NCBI GenBank assembly: GCA_018242765.1
Contig: JAFEBH010000020.1
Location: 1 to 64,000, forward strand
Origin: Nitrospira sp.
Lineage (GTDB): Bacteria > Nitrospirota > Nitrospiria > Nitrospirales > Nitrospiraceae
DNA length: 64,000 bases
Reading direction: 5' to 3'
This document shows positions 34,237-42,481 of the stretch, in pieces. Positions within the stretch are counted from its first letter, which is position 1. Each line of letters starts with the position of its first letter. The position numbers and the translations under genes are program-made. The notes under the pieces were generated by a model. The model saw nothing but the letters and a program-made list of their open reading frames with translations. It had not been told where the DNA came from and made no database searches.

Positions 34237-34719
34237 ATGCCAATTCCACGCACACTGAAATCGCACCTTGATCGAGAGCACGTTCACTACGACATCTTGA
34301 CGCACTCCCAAACAGATCGCGCTCGTGCCGTCGCCAAGACACTCAGGCTCCCCGAACAATCCATGGCCAAAGTGGTCATTGTAAAAGTCAAAGAACGGTT
34401 CGTCACCATGGTCCTACCGGCCCCCACGAAAATTGATTTCCAACGCCTGCGAAGAATATTTGGGACCCACCACGTCCGACTTGCAACCGAGGAGGAGCTC
34501 GCACATCTTTTCCCGGACTGCGAAGTCGGCGCGATGCCGCCGCTCGGCACACTCTACGGCCTTCCGGTCTATGTTGACCGCTCACTCATCAGGGACGAGG
34601 AGATCCTCTTTGAGGCAGGGACTCACTCAGAAGCGATCCGGATGCGCTATTGGGATTTTGCGGCTCTCGTATTTCCCACAGTCGCCGAGTTTAACCGGCC
34701 ACCGACTGCGAGCTGCTGA
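34237..34719 (+). CDS. YbaK/prolyl-tRNA deacylase-like protein
   Basis: 160 residues from an ATG preceded by aggaggt. The YbaK/EbsC fold is marked by AKVVIVKVKERFVTMVLPAP, by LATEEELAHLFPDCEVGAMP with PLG next, and by PVYVDRSLIRDEEILFEAGT. The invariant Lys is in QSMAKVV. These proteins hydrolyse mischarged Cys- or Ala-tRNA. The specificity is not clear from sequence. Confidence 0.93.
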   Translation: MPIPRTLKSHLDREHVHYDILTHSQTDRARAVAKTLRLPEQSMAKVVIVKVKERFVTMVLPAPTKIDFQRLRRIFGTHHVRLATEEELAHLFPDCEVGAMPPLGTLYGLPVYVDRSLIRDEEILFEAGTHSEAIRMRYWDFAALVFPTVAEFNRPPTASC

Positions 34720-34933
34720 ACGAATCGTCTCGTAAGGGCCTCGACCAACGTACCGCCCCATTATCGACTCACGTGGTACGCATTATTCACAGCTGGTGTG
34801 ACCAGCGAGCACCACCGAAAGTCTCTGCCCTCTGATCTGACGGGGTAGCGAGGTGCGGTTTTTTCTTTCCAAAGCTGTTATGCTGGAGCAGTGCTCTCAC
34901 TGCATGTGTCACCTCGTCATGAAAGGACATCAC

Positions 34934-35977
34934 ATGGTGAAACATTCGCACCTCATCGCGATCAGTCTCATCGCTTCTCTCCTCTTCGTGCCAACCCTCT
35001 CCTTTGCAAAGGCGAGGGGATCAGGCGGAGGATTTTCGGGTGGGTCACACGGGGGAAATTCATCGATGGGTTTTGGTAGCCGCGGATCACGAACCTATCA
35101 GGACAACGGAGCCAAACCCATCGAACAGTCAGCTACACCCAGACCATCGGCAGCACCACCGCATCAGGCAACCAATAGCCCCATGTCTCAACCGATGCCG
35201 ACCCCAGCTCCCTCCTGGTGGCAACGTAATCCTCTCCTCGCCGGAATCGCAGGTGGTCTAGCTGGAACCTGGCTCGGTCATATGCTGTTCGGTGCGACCG
35301 AAAGCACCGCCAAGACCACGGATGTGGAGTCAGGATCCGGATCGGGGTCAGGATCAACCTCAACAGCTCCATCAGGGAACTCCTTTGGACTCATTCTCCT
35401 CCTGATGGCGATCGGAGCGGGCGCCTTCTACTTTTTCAGAAAGTCTAAGCAGACTCCTGCACCGGTATTTACCGGACTCTCACGCAGTACCACTACAAGA
35501 GGAAGCCTTCTTGATGTCTCGGCTAATAGCTCCCCTGACCAAGTCGACACTGGTACCTACACCGTGACCACTGAAGACAAAGCAACCTTCCAGCAGCTAC
35601 TGACAGATATCCAATCTGCGTGGAGCACACAAGATGTGGCGGCATTTCGCCGGTGTGTGACGCCGGAAGTGCTGAGCTATTTCAATACGGCCTTGGCCGC
35701 GGACAATAGTCGAGGAGTCCAAAACCGTGTGGAAGATGTGGTGTTGCTCAAGGGTGATGTCCGCGAGGCCTGGTCGGAAGACACCACGGACTATGCGACT
35801 GTGGACCTCCGCTGGAATGCCCGTGACTATACCGTCTCCACGACAATCCCACGTGGAGAGCCCGGCCATCTGATCGACGGCAGCATGGACACCCCGACAG
35901 AGTCCTGCGAAGTCTGGACTTTCATGCGCGTGCGGGATGGTCGATGGCTCCTGTCCGCCATCCAGCAGGAGTCGTGA
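34934..35977 (+). CDS. Tim44-like domain membrane protein
   Basis: 347 residues from the Met at 34934, which has aagga upstream; an ATG at 34853 in frame lacks a leader. A signal/TM segment (HLIAISLIASLLFVPTLSFA) is followed by a Gly/Ser-rich chain (GSGGGFSGGSHGGNSSMGFG), then a second helix (SFGLILLLMAIGAGAFYFFR) and a C-terminal Tim44/calcyclin-like alpha+beta domain (TFQQLLTDIQSAWSTQDVAA to the end). In bacteria such proteins are membrane-anchored and of unclear function. Confidence 0.85.
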   Translation: MVKHSHLIAISLIASLLFVPTLSFAKARGSGGGFSGGSHGGNSSMGFGSRGSRTYQDNGAKPIEQSATPRPSAAPPHQATNSPMSQPMPTPAPSWWQRNPLLAGIAGGLAGTWLGHMLFGATESTAKTTDVESGSGSGSGSTSTAPSGNSFGLILLLMAIGAGAFYFFRKSKQTPAPVFTGLSRSTTTRGSLLDVSANSSPDQVDTGTYTVTTEDKATFQQLLTDIQSAWSTQDVAAFRRCVTPEVLSYFNTALAADNSRGVQNRVEDVVLLKGDVREAWSEDTTDYATVDLRWNARDYTVSTTIPRGEPGHLIDGSMDTPTESCEVWTFMRVRDGRWLLSAIQQES

Positions 35978-35983
35978 ACAAAA

Positions 35984-36010
35984 GGCGGCTGACTCATAGA
36001 GTCAGCCGCC
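35984..36010. terminator. Bidirectional terminator
   Basis: ggcggctgactc pairs perfectly with gagtcagccgcc (12-bp stem, 35984-35995 with 35999-36010) around a three-base loop. It lies between the ends of the Tim44-like gene and the leftward membrane-protein gene, whose stop codon falls inside the stem. Short A/T tracts flank it. Confidence 0.8.
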
Positions 36011-36226
36011 GAGCCATTTCCCCAAACAGGGCGTGAGCACATACGCAGCAGCCGAGACCAGTACCCCTATCACCACACCCAACAGTCCTGCCACATAGAG
36101 CCCCGCAAACGGCGCTGTGAACACGGCTATGAGCATGAAGAGGGCTATCGAAGGATGGGCCTCATAAAATGTACGGCGGGATTCGGTTGAAAATGAAACG
36201 GCAGAGGAACCAGGTCGATAAGACAT
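36002..36226 (-). CDS. Small two-TM membrane protein
   Basis: 74 residues from the Met at 36226; longer open frame to 36346 has no leader. The N-terminus is hydrophilic (MSYRPGSSAVSFSTESRRTF), followed by two hydrophobic segments (SIALFMLIAVFTAPFAGLYV and VVIGVLVSAAAYVLTPC) forming a probable helical hairpin. No family. Its ribosome site is weak. Confidence 0.6.
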   Translation of the reverse strand: MSYRPGSSAVSFSTESRRTFYEAHPSIALFMLIAVFTAPFAGLYVAGLLGVVIGVLVSAAAYVLTPCLGKWLGG

Positions 36227-36411
36227 GTTGAGAGTATAAATGAAGCCACCTACTCCTGTCAGTGAAAGGTTGGCTCCGCCCCTGTTTCTTTCTCCAGATC
36301 TCGCATCCAGGCGAAAGCCGCACATGTCGACCGACTCGTTCCCCAATAGAGTCGTTGTAGAGCGCCATTGCAGGTATTACCCGCGCATTTCAATCCCATC
36401 ATGATCTCCAC

Positions 36412-37035
36412 TCATTGGTGAGGCTCTATATCTCCAAGCCTTCGTGGATCGATCGTCTGCCCCGTCATCGTCCCTTCAACACTCGCGAGATAGGCTTGCG
36501 CCACATGCACAGCCGGCATGCCGTGCGACGGATCCATCTTGCGTGCAATCAATGTTTCCGTGACCCAAGGTGGACTGATGACATTGACTCGAATCCCACG
36601 CGGCAGTTCCAGAGCAGCCGCCCGGACGAAACCTTCGAGTCCCGCATTCACCATGCTGATGGAGGCGCTGCCCTTGATTGGTTCATGACTGAGCACCCCG
36701 CTCGTGAGCGTAAACGACCCACCATCAGTGATGAACTGGCGACCGATCCGTGCGAGATTGGCCTGCCCCATGAGCTTGTTCGAAAAACTGAACAGATAGT
36801 CTGTATCCATCAGCTCGTCAAGAGTCCCAAACTTCGCCTGCCCGGCCGCACTCACCACCGCATCGAATTTCCCCACCGACTGAAACATCGCGCGGATCGA
36901 ATCTGGCGACGCCAAATCGACATGCACAGATCCGGTCTTGCGCCCAGCTACGACCACCTCATGCCGAGCCGACAGCGCGGCCACCACGGCTGACCCAATC
37001 GTTCCTGTTCCACCAACGACAATGACTCGCATCAC
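36412..37035 (-). CDS. Short-chain dehydrogenase-like protein without the YxxxK pair
   Basis: 207 residues with the Rossmann signature VIVVGGTGTIGSAVVAALSA and FDAVVSAAGQAKFG. At the place where the SDR fold carries Tyr-x3-Lys the sequence reads SMVNAGLEGFVRAAALEL, so the catalytic Tyr and Lys are missing. Some atypical SDR groups share this, so it is likely a conserved family trait rather than damage. It probably binds NAD(P), with function unknown. It ends before 36412. Confidence 0.85.
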   Translation of the reverse strand: MMRVIVVGGTGTIGSAVVAALSARHEVVVAGRKTGSVHVDLASPDSIRAMFQSVGKFDAVVSAAGQAKFGTLDELMDTDYLFSFSNKLMGQANLARIGRQFITDGGSFTLTSGVLSHEPIKGSASISMVNAGLEGFVRAAALELPRGIRVNVISPPWVTETLIARKMDPSHGMPAVHVAQAYLASVEGTMTGQTIDPRRLGDIEPHQ

Positions 37036-37064
37036 TCGTTTCCTTCACGCATTAGATTTTCTAA

Positions 37065-37952
37065 CTACCTCACCCCCGCCACTCCATCTCCCAGGATTTG
37101 CGCATAGTTAATGATCGAATGGTCGAAGAGCCGATTGTCGTCGTTCTTCTTCGAATCTGAGATTGGCCGCTCCTCACCATGATGTTCAAAGGAGAATGGC
37201 GGTACGGTCGGCACAATGGTCGTCACAGGATCACGGTCGTTCACATAGCGCGTGTGGGGGGTTGAGACAACGAGGCTATTCTGTGTGATGTGCTTTCCCA
37301 CACGTGGCTCGCCGAAGGTCACAATCCGGTTGAACTTGCGGGTCATCCCCGCAATAAGCGCCATGGCCGCCCCCAAACTATGCCCCGTCACATACACCTC
37401 CCTATCATCGGTTGTTTGGAACGAATTGAGATCGGCCTCAATCTTCGGCCAGAGCTCCATTGTCGCGGCTAGAAACCCCCGATGAACCTCGGCTCCATTG
37501 TAAGGAACTTGGAGGAAGTTCAGATCGTCGAGAATGTCCGTCGCTAAAAATGTGTTCAGTCGCTCTGGTAGTTCGAAGCCGACAACTTCCGCCGCCTTTC
37601 GTAAAAACTCCGGCGTTTGAACGGTGACCTGTTCTGTCCCTTCCGTTCCACGAAACGACACAATCGCAACCTCGTCCCAATGTACCAAGATCGCCTGTCG
37701 TCCTCTGATAACGCCGTGGTGATCCGCCTCGCTGGCATAAGACTTAATGGTTGCCCCCAGCTTCCCGAGCAAGGTCTGATTAAATGCATCATCCACATAC
37801 GCCGCATGCGCTATGTTCGCGAAGACATAATCAGGATCGCTTCGCCACACAGCTCGGAATCTGTCTGGTCCATCAATGCCAGGAAACGGGGCGTAGTATT
37901 TTGGATTGAACAGTGCATCAAAAGTTCGACCTCTGTTTTGAACCGCCTTCAT
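37065..37952 (-). CDS. Class 3 lipase (alpha/beta hydrolase)
   Basis: 295 residues from the Met at 37952, which has aagga upstream. The lipase box is GHSLGAA (nucleophile Ser), followed by TFGEPRVGKHITQNSLVVST and then the Asp-rich NDRDPVTTIVP holding the acid of the triad; the His may be in FSFEHHGEE. FRGTEGTEQV near the middle gives the oxyanion hole. No signal peptide is seen. It probably acts on lipid or ester substrates. Confidence 0.9.
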   Translation of the reverse strand: MKAVQNRGRTFDALFNPKYYAPFPGIDGPDRFRAVWRSDPDYVFANIAHAAYVDDAFNQTLLGKLGATIKSYASEADHHGVIRGRQAILVHWDEVAIVSFRGTEGTEQVTVQTPEFLRKAAEVVGFELPERLNTFLATDILDDLNFLQVPYNGAEVHRGFLAATMELWPKIEADLNSFQTTDDREVYVTGHSLGAAMALIAGMTRKFNRIVTFGEPRVGKHITQNSLVVSTPHTRYVNDRDPVTTIVPTVPPFSFEHHGEERPISDSKKNDDNRLFDHSIINYAQILGDGVAGVR

Positions 37953-38276
37953 GGTCGGTTCCTTTTCAACGATACTGTACCTAGTCGAACCCATATCGTA
38001 GGACTCTGAGAGCTGTCAATTTCTGTTCTGTTCAAAGACACGCCCACCCCATCTCAAGAGGGAATACCGTTCAATTGCTCCCCCGCCGACTGAAACACCA
38101 TGTAGGTCACATGCGGCGACGACAAATCTACATGAGCTACGCCTCCATTGCTATCGACAGTTATCATCCGTGACCCAAGCCAATGTCACTGAGTCATCGG
38201 CAGAGAGGAGAGCATGACAGGCAACAACCTGAAATTTACACCGTTTCTCCTCGACGGCATTTCTCCATAAACAGAA

Positions 38277-38304
38277 ACGGGTAGGGGACCGCTCCCCTAC
38301 CCGT
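38277..38304. terminator. Rho-independent terminator of smbP
   Basis: acgggtagggga pairs perfectly with tcccctacccgt (12-bp stem, 38277-38288 with 38293-38304, loop ccgc). Read leftward it is followed by a T-rich tract (tttctgttt). It lies 36 bp past the smbP stop. Confidence 0.85.
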
Positions 38305-38339
38305 TCATACGAGATCGCTGACACTGAAGGCCTTGATTC

Positions 38340-38681
38340 TTACTTTGCTTCGTTCAAATGCGTCAGCGCCGCTTCGGCATGTTGCGTGGCAACGTCGGCA
38401 TGGCCCGCCTTACCATGCTCAATGGCTTCCGTCAGATGCTTGATCCCTTCGCCCAAATGCGGATTTTTCCCGCCTCGTTCGGCATAATTCCGTGACTTTT
38501 CCGCATGCGTCGCCACTGCGTCAGCATGCCCTTGTTTGCCGTGCTCCACCGCTTCTTTCGCATGCGCAATGGAGTCTAAGACGTTCCCGGCTGGAGACGG
38601 TTGAGCGTTGAGCACAGGGACGCTCACCAGCATCCCAAGCGTACCTAGAACCGCTACACCACGACAGAATGTACTGATCAT
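38340..38681 (-). CDS. smbP: Small periplasmic metal-binding protein (SmbP-like)
   Basis: 113 residues from the ATG preceded by aaggagggg; an in-frame Met at 38744 is upstream of that signal. A signal peptide (FCRGVAVLGTLGMLVSVPVL) precedes two or more helical repeats with regular His: HAKEAVEHGKQGHADAVATH and HLTEAIEHGKAGHADVATQH. This is the SmbP fold, described from Nitrosomonas europaea, which binds Cu2+ and other divalent ions. It has its own terminator. Confidence 0.92.
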   Translation of the reverse strand: MISTFCRGVAVLGTLGMLVSVPVLNAQPSPAGNVLDSIAHAKEAVEHGKQGHADAVATHAEKSRNYAERGGKNPHLGEGIKHLTEAIEHGKAGHADVATQHAEAALTHLNEAK

Positions 38682-38868
38682 CAGTGTCCCCTCCTTGGTT
38701 AAGAATCCGCTACAGATAAGGCCAGCCCACACTCTTATGCCCACCGTAGCACGGCCTTTCCCCTGCCTGTCAAGAATGGATGAACAAGGGATAAGCAGTT
38801 CATTTCCGATAACTCCTCCCGGAACACCCTGATGATGCCTTGCGTCTCATGCTCTTGCCTCAGCTCCC

Positions 38869-40629
38869 TCACGGAATTTGACAAGCGTTAGGAAACGGCG
38901 TGCCGTTCGTTTCAAATCCTCTCGCGCGGAGAATTCTTGCCAGTTCCGAGACCGGATATTTCAACGAGCATGCCGTCTCTATCAGCGCATGTCCCGCCAT
39001 ATTAAACGTGGCATCTTTGGGGAGCAGGATATGATGCTGCAGAATGACACGATCAGCCTTGTCTGCACCGAGCGCTGTGCGGATCAGCCACAGCGCCGCT
39101 GACCACATTTCCCCATCGTCGTGTACTTCCCCAACCATGTCTTCAGGGTAATGTTTATTCCCATCCAAACGCCGCAAACACGTGGGCGTGCCGGTTCGAT
39201 AGGTCGTCGAATCCCATTCCGCCAGACAGACTTTTTCAGGGACCCCATTGAGCAAGATCGTGTTGTACCGCTCTCCTAACGTCCCAGACCAATAGTCCCC
39301 AAATCCCTCCCCCATTGCTCCTGACTCAGCCTTATTGCCGAACCGTTCAACCAGATTGTCTTGAATCGAATGTCCGTACTCGTGCCAGATCACTTCGGCA
39401 TCTTCTGCATCATCGACGCCGCCTGTCCCAAAGGTAATGTTCTTGGAGGAAGAGGAAAAAAAGGAGTTATCTTTCGCATAACGATCAATACTAAACACTT
39501 GCTGTCGAGCGTTGATCGACTTGGCACCGGTAAACCCTAACTCTTGGATGCGCTGTTGGGCGAAATCCAAAAAGTAGTAGCCCATCGTTTCACTCAACCC
39601 ATTGAGGCTCCGATCGAAGAGAAATTGATGAGTCGGGCTGTAGACACGCTTCTTCGAAGCACTGCTTGAGGCATAGGCTCCTTCCAGATAGCCGGTTCCT
39701 GACAATCGCTCCAAGCCTACCGTCTTGTAAGCCGACGAGGGGACAGTCGACGCTGCATCGTCGTTGTCTCGCAATGATGGGTCGCCCGTGGCTACAACGG
39801 CATTCGTGACGAACACCTGTCCCACCCCTCGGGTCGGCGGGGCGTACCGATTCAGATCCTCCGTGGGTTTCAGCACCTGGCCGGTTTTGGTGTCGACGAA
39901 TATTTGCCAGGTCGGTCCCCATGTGTGGTGGATCACTTCCCAGGCTAGCGTGGGCGTGCCCTCCTCGACATAGACAACCAGGCTGGCGGTCGGGGGCGGA
40001 ACGGCTTCATCGGAAAGCCCTTGAGATTGACTCTTCTCAAGGTGGGTGCGCCCCGCTGCGATGGCTTCATCACGAGTTATCACCGGAGTCGGATCGACGA
40101 GACCGACCAGTGGAACATATGAATTATTGACGGCTCTGATTCGACCTTCTCCGTCGAATTGCACTTTGATCTGCCCGTCATAGACCGGAATGCCCTGATG
40201 TCGTTGCGTGAAGACAAACTGGGAACCGATGAGGCTCTCAGTCTGTTTTGTCACAGACAGGTCGGTGAGAGTCGAATCGAGCCTGAAGAGTTGGGCATGC
40301 TCAGACAGGAATCGTCGCACCGATGATTCGGACGGTCTCATGGTTTCAGAAAGCGCCCCATAGATGGTGTGCGGTGAACCAGATCCATGTCTCCAGAATC
40401 CAGTGATTTTGCCCTTTGCCTTCCCCTCAAGCACCGCCCAGAGCGGAAGGAGATTTGGATCCGCTTTTCCAGCCAGTTGTATTGGCTGATGAAGGCCACC
40501 TTGCTTCCCTGGCAAAGCAGGATCGGGGGCTCCCCATGCGTGAGAAGGCATAAACTCACCGAGGACGAGGAAGAGAGCGAGGGACATGCAAGCCAGATGA
40601 GACAGCCATGAAGGCGGAGATTGTTTCAT
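38869..40629 (-). CDS. M36-type (fungalysin-like) metallopeptidase
   Basis: 586 residues from the Met at 40629, which follows aaggag; the open frame continues 96 codons upstream without a start signal. A signal peptide (LACMSLALFLVLGEFMPSHA) is followed by an FTP propeptide (VRRFLSEHAQLFRLDSTLTD) and PepSY-like region, then the catalytic domain with HEYGH (zinc His residues and catalytic Glu) and a downstream GEGFGDYWSG holding the third ligand Glu. It is a secreted, self-processing peptidase. It lies 133 bp downstream of the giant-protein operon and could be co-transcribed. Confidence 0.92.
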   Translation of the reverse strand: MKQSPPSWLSHLACMSLALFLVLGEFMPSHAWGAPDPALPGKQGGLHQPIQLAGKADPNLLPLWAVLEGKAKGKITGFWRHGSGSPHTIYGALSETMRPSESSVRRFLSEHAQLFRLDSTLTDLSVTKQTESLIGSQFVFTQRHQGIPVYDGQIKVQFDGEGRIRAVNNSYVPLVGLVDPTPVITRDEAIAAGRTHLEKSQSQGLSDEAVPPPTASLVVYVEEGTPTLAWEVIHHTWGPTWQIFVDTKTGQVLKPTEDLNRYAPPTRGVGQVFVTNAVVATGDPSLRDNDDAASTVPSSAYKTVGLERLSGTGYLEGAYASSSASKKRVYSPTHQFLFDRSLNGLSETMGYYFLDFAQQRIQELGFTGAKSINARQQVFSIDRYAKDNSFFSSSSKNITFGTGGVDDAEDAEVIWHEYGHSIQDNLVERFGNKAESGAMGEGFGDYWSGTLGERYNTILLNGVPEKVCLAEWDSTTYRTGTPTCLRRLDGNKHYPEDMVGEVHDDGEMWSAALWLIRTALGADKADRVILQHHILLPKDATFNMAGHALIETACSLKYPVSELARILRARGFETNGTPFPNACQIP

Positions 40630-40762
40630 GGGGCGGAACTCCTTATCTGAAACTGGCCATGAATACTCCATACAAGCGCCTCTATCAGCACACGAGATCA
40701 ACCAGCGGAAACTATTTACGCACTTCTTATACGAGAAATCGGGCACCCTACCGAACACAGCG

Positions 40763-42475
40763 CTACTCAGCCACGTCAAAGCGTAAGCCGCTCGAACCTT
40801 CTCCGCGGCCGACCGTTTTACGTCGACCAATCCACAACAGTGGACTGCCGTTGAACCAGCGCGCGTATTGGAAGGAGCGAGTAACGCGTGCACCTTCACG
40901 TGGGATCTCTTCTTCAAAAATATCCAATGGCCCTGCGCTCGGTTTCAAAATTTGGCTTATGGCAGGCTGAGGCTTGAGAGAGCCGTCCTGACGGAGAACT
41001 GTACCGCGACGGAGACGGATGGCATGTTGGTTGCCCTGAATCTGAACCGGGATGAGGGGAATCCAATAGCCAGGGACTTCTGTCGAGAGGCGCCATGTAA
41101 GCGCACCGTCGCTGGAAGGTTCGGACGTCGATGGTTGATTACGAGTTCTCCTGGCAAGCTTATCGTCTCGCCGATTCAGCGGGCGGCCGGAGGCCCCTTC
41201 TGCGATCCGTTCAACCCCCCAAGCAAGGTTGGCCATCTCGTCGCGCAAGAACAACACGTCGTCCAGCGGCTGGCTTTCCATGGTACGTTTCAAGGTCGGA
41301 GCCAAGAAAAGATTCGTCGGCGTATCCGCATTGCCGCTGTTTTTGAACATCCGCCAGTGACTCGAAGCAGGATGGGTGGATCGATCGATCGATGGAATCA
41401 AGGTGCGGACGCCGAATGTATCGGTAATGACCAGCGAGTGGATCCTGCAAATCGAGCCGACAGGAACGTCCACGGGAATTACAAACCAGTCGTTGCCATA
41501 CGTGATGGCAAAGTCGACCAACAGCATGCGAGCCAAATCGTCAGGGTCGGACTCCACGGCACCAAAATCTACGGATGCATCTTCGAACTCCCACCAGCGC
41601 GAGGCCGGCATGCCCCGATAAGTCACCGGTGCGGGAATGGTCGTACGGGTGATCGGGAGCGGGTTGACGCCGGACGTTCGATCTTCATTCGCGCCGAGTG
41701 TCTCGCCCATCTTGACGTCGAAGTCGTACCAGTCGAGTTCACCGTCGTAGTAGTCCGACGTCAACACCCTTGGTGGGCTGGTTGGTGCTTCGACGGAGAA
41801 TGCATATTCCATACGCTGTGGCGACCATGCTTCGGCTTGACCAGTCGGTTCGCTGAACAAGGCTTCGTACCAACGAATAAATGCATCCTTCGTCGTCGCA
41901 AACGCCCCGGCATCGGGAAGATCAATCACCGGTGTCGTTGGGAGTGGTGTGTTTTTTAGTTTGCCATAGAGCGTGACTCCGTCCGGAACGCGGCCTGACA
42001 TCACGGCAAGGAATCGCTGTGCCTCGGTGTCGACATCAGCCGCGAGCGCCTCACTGCGCGTCGGCAACGGAAACGCAGCCAGGAAACCTTGGTGATATTT
42101 CGTGCCGTAGGGAGCGCGTGCCATCAACCGTAAGAAGTGTTGTCCGGCTTCGACGATCACACGCAACCGCACAAGCGTACCAGGCTGAGGATGTACGGCC
42201 TCACGCTCCACAAACGTCTCCAACGGAACCTTCTTCGGGTCAAATTTCACCGGCTTCGCCGCACTGTTTTTCGGAAGATACCTGGTCAGTTCCGCACACT
42301 CGGCTCGCAGCCGAGCCGACACGGGTGTGCCATTGTCATCCCCCTGTAACTCGCCAAGCTGCCACTGGCGCGCCAACAGCCACAAGGGATCATAGATTCT
42401 GGCCTTGAGTGTTTCCTGCTGCGATGCACCTCGGACGTTGGGCTCTAACCTCGACCATGTCGTGATGGATGACAT
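40763..42475 (-). CDS. Giant-operon protein E, unknown (570 aa)
   Basis: No function is recognised. The N-terminus reads SSITTWSRLEPNVRGASQQE, then IYDPLWLLARQWQLGELQGD, a strikingly conserved-looking opening. The middle has repeated Trp/Tyr-rich strands (TYRGMPASRWWEFEDASVDF). The end is beta-rich (TEVPGYWIPLIPVQIQGNQH). No signal peptide or TM segment is visible, so it is probably cytoplasmic. It is the last of five tightly linked genes, 6 bp after protein D. Confidence 0.9.
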   Translation of the reverse strand: MSSITTWSRLEPNVRGASQQETLKARIYDPLWLLARQWQLGELQGDDNGTPVSARLRAECAELTRYLPKNSAAKPVKFDPKKVPLETFVEREAVHPQPGTLVRLRVIVEAGQHFLRLMARAPYGTKYHQGFLAAFPLPTRSEALAADVDTEAQRFLAVMSGRVPDGVTLYGKLKNTPLPTTPVIDLPDAGAFATTKDAFIRWYEALFSEPTGQAEAWSPQRMEYAFSVEAPTSPPRVLTSDYYDGELDWYDFDVKMGETLGANEDRTSGVNPLPITRTTIPAPVTYRGMPASRWWEFEDASVDFGAVESDPDDLARMLLVDFAITYGNDWFVIPVDVPVGSICRIHSLVITDTFGVRTLIPSIDRSTHPASSHWRMFKNSGNADTPTNLFLAPTLKRTMESQPLDDVLFLRDEMANLAWGVERIAEGASGRPLNRRDDKLARRTRNQPSTSEPSSDGALTWRLSTEVPGYWIPLIPVQIQGNQHAIRLRRGTVLRQDGSLKPQPAISQILKPSAGPLDIFEEEIPREGARVTRSFQYARWFNGSPLLWIGRRKTVGRGEGSSGLRFDVAE

Positions 42476-42481
42476 AACAAC

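Noticed and set aside
40868..41959. 363-codon plus-strand ORF opposite protein E
   Set aside because: Antisense shadow of the high-GC gene on the other strand; composition and lack of ribosome site match a shadow frame.
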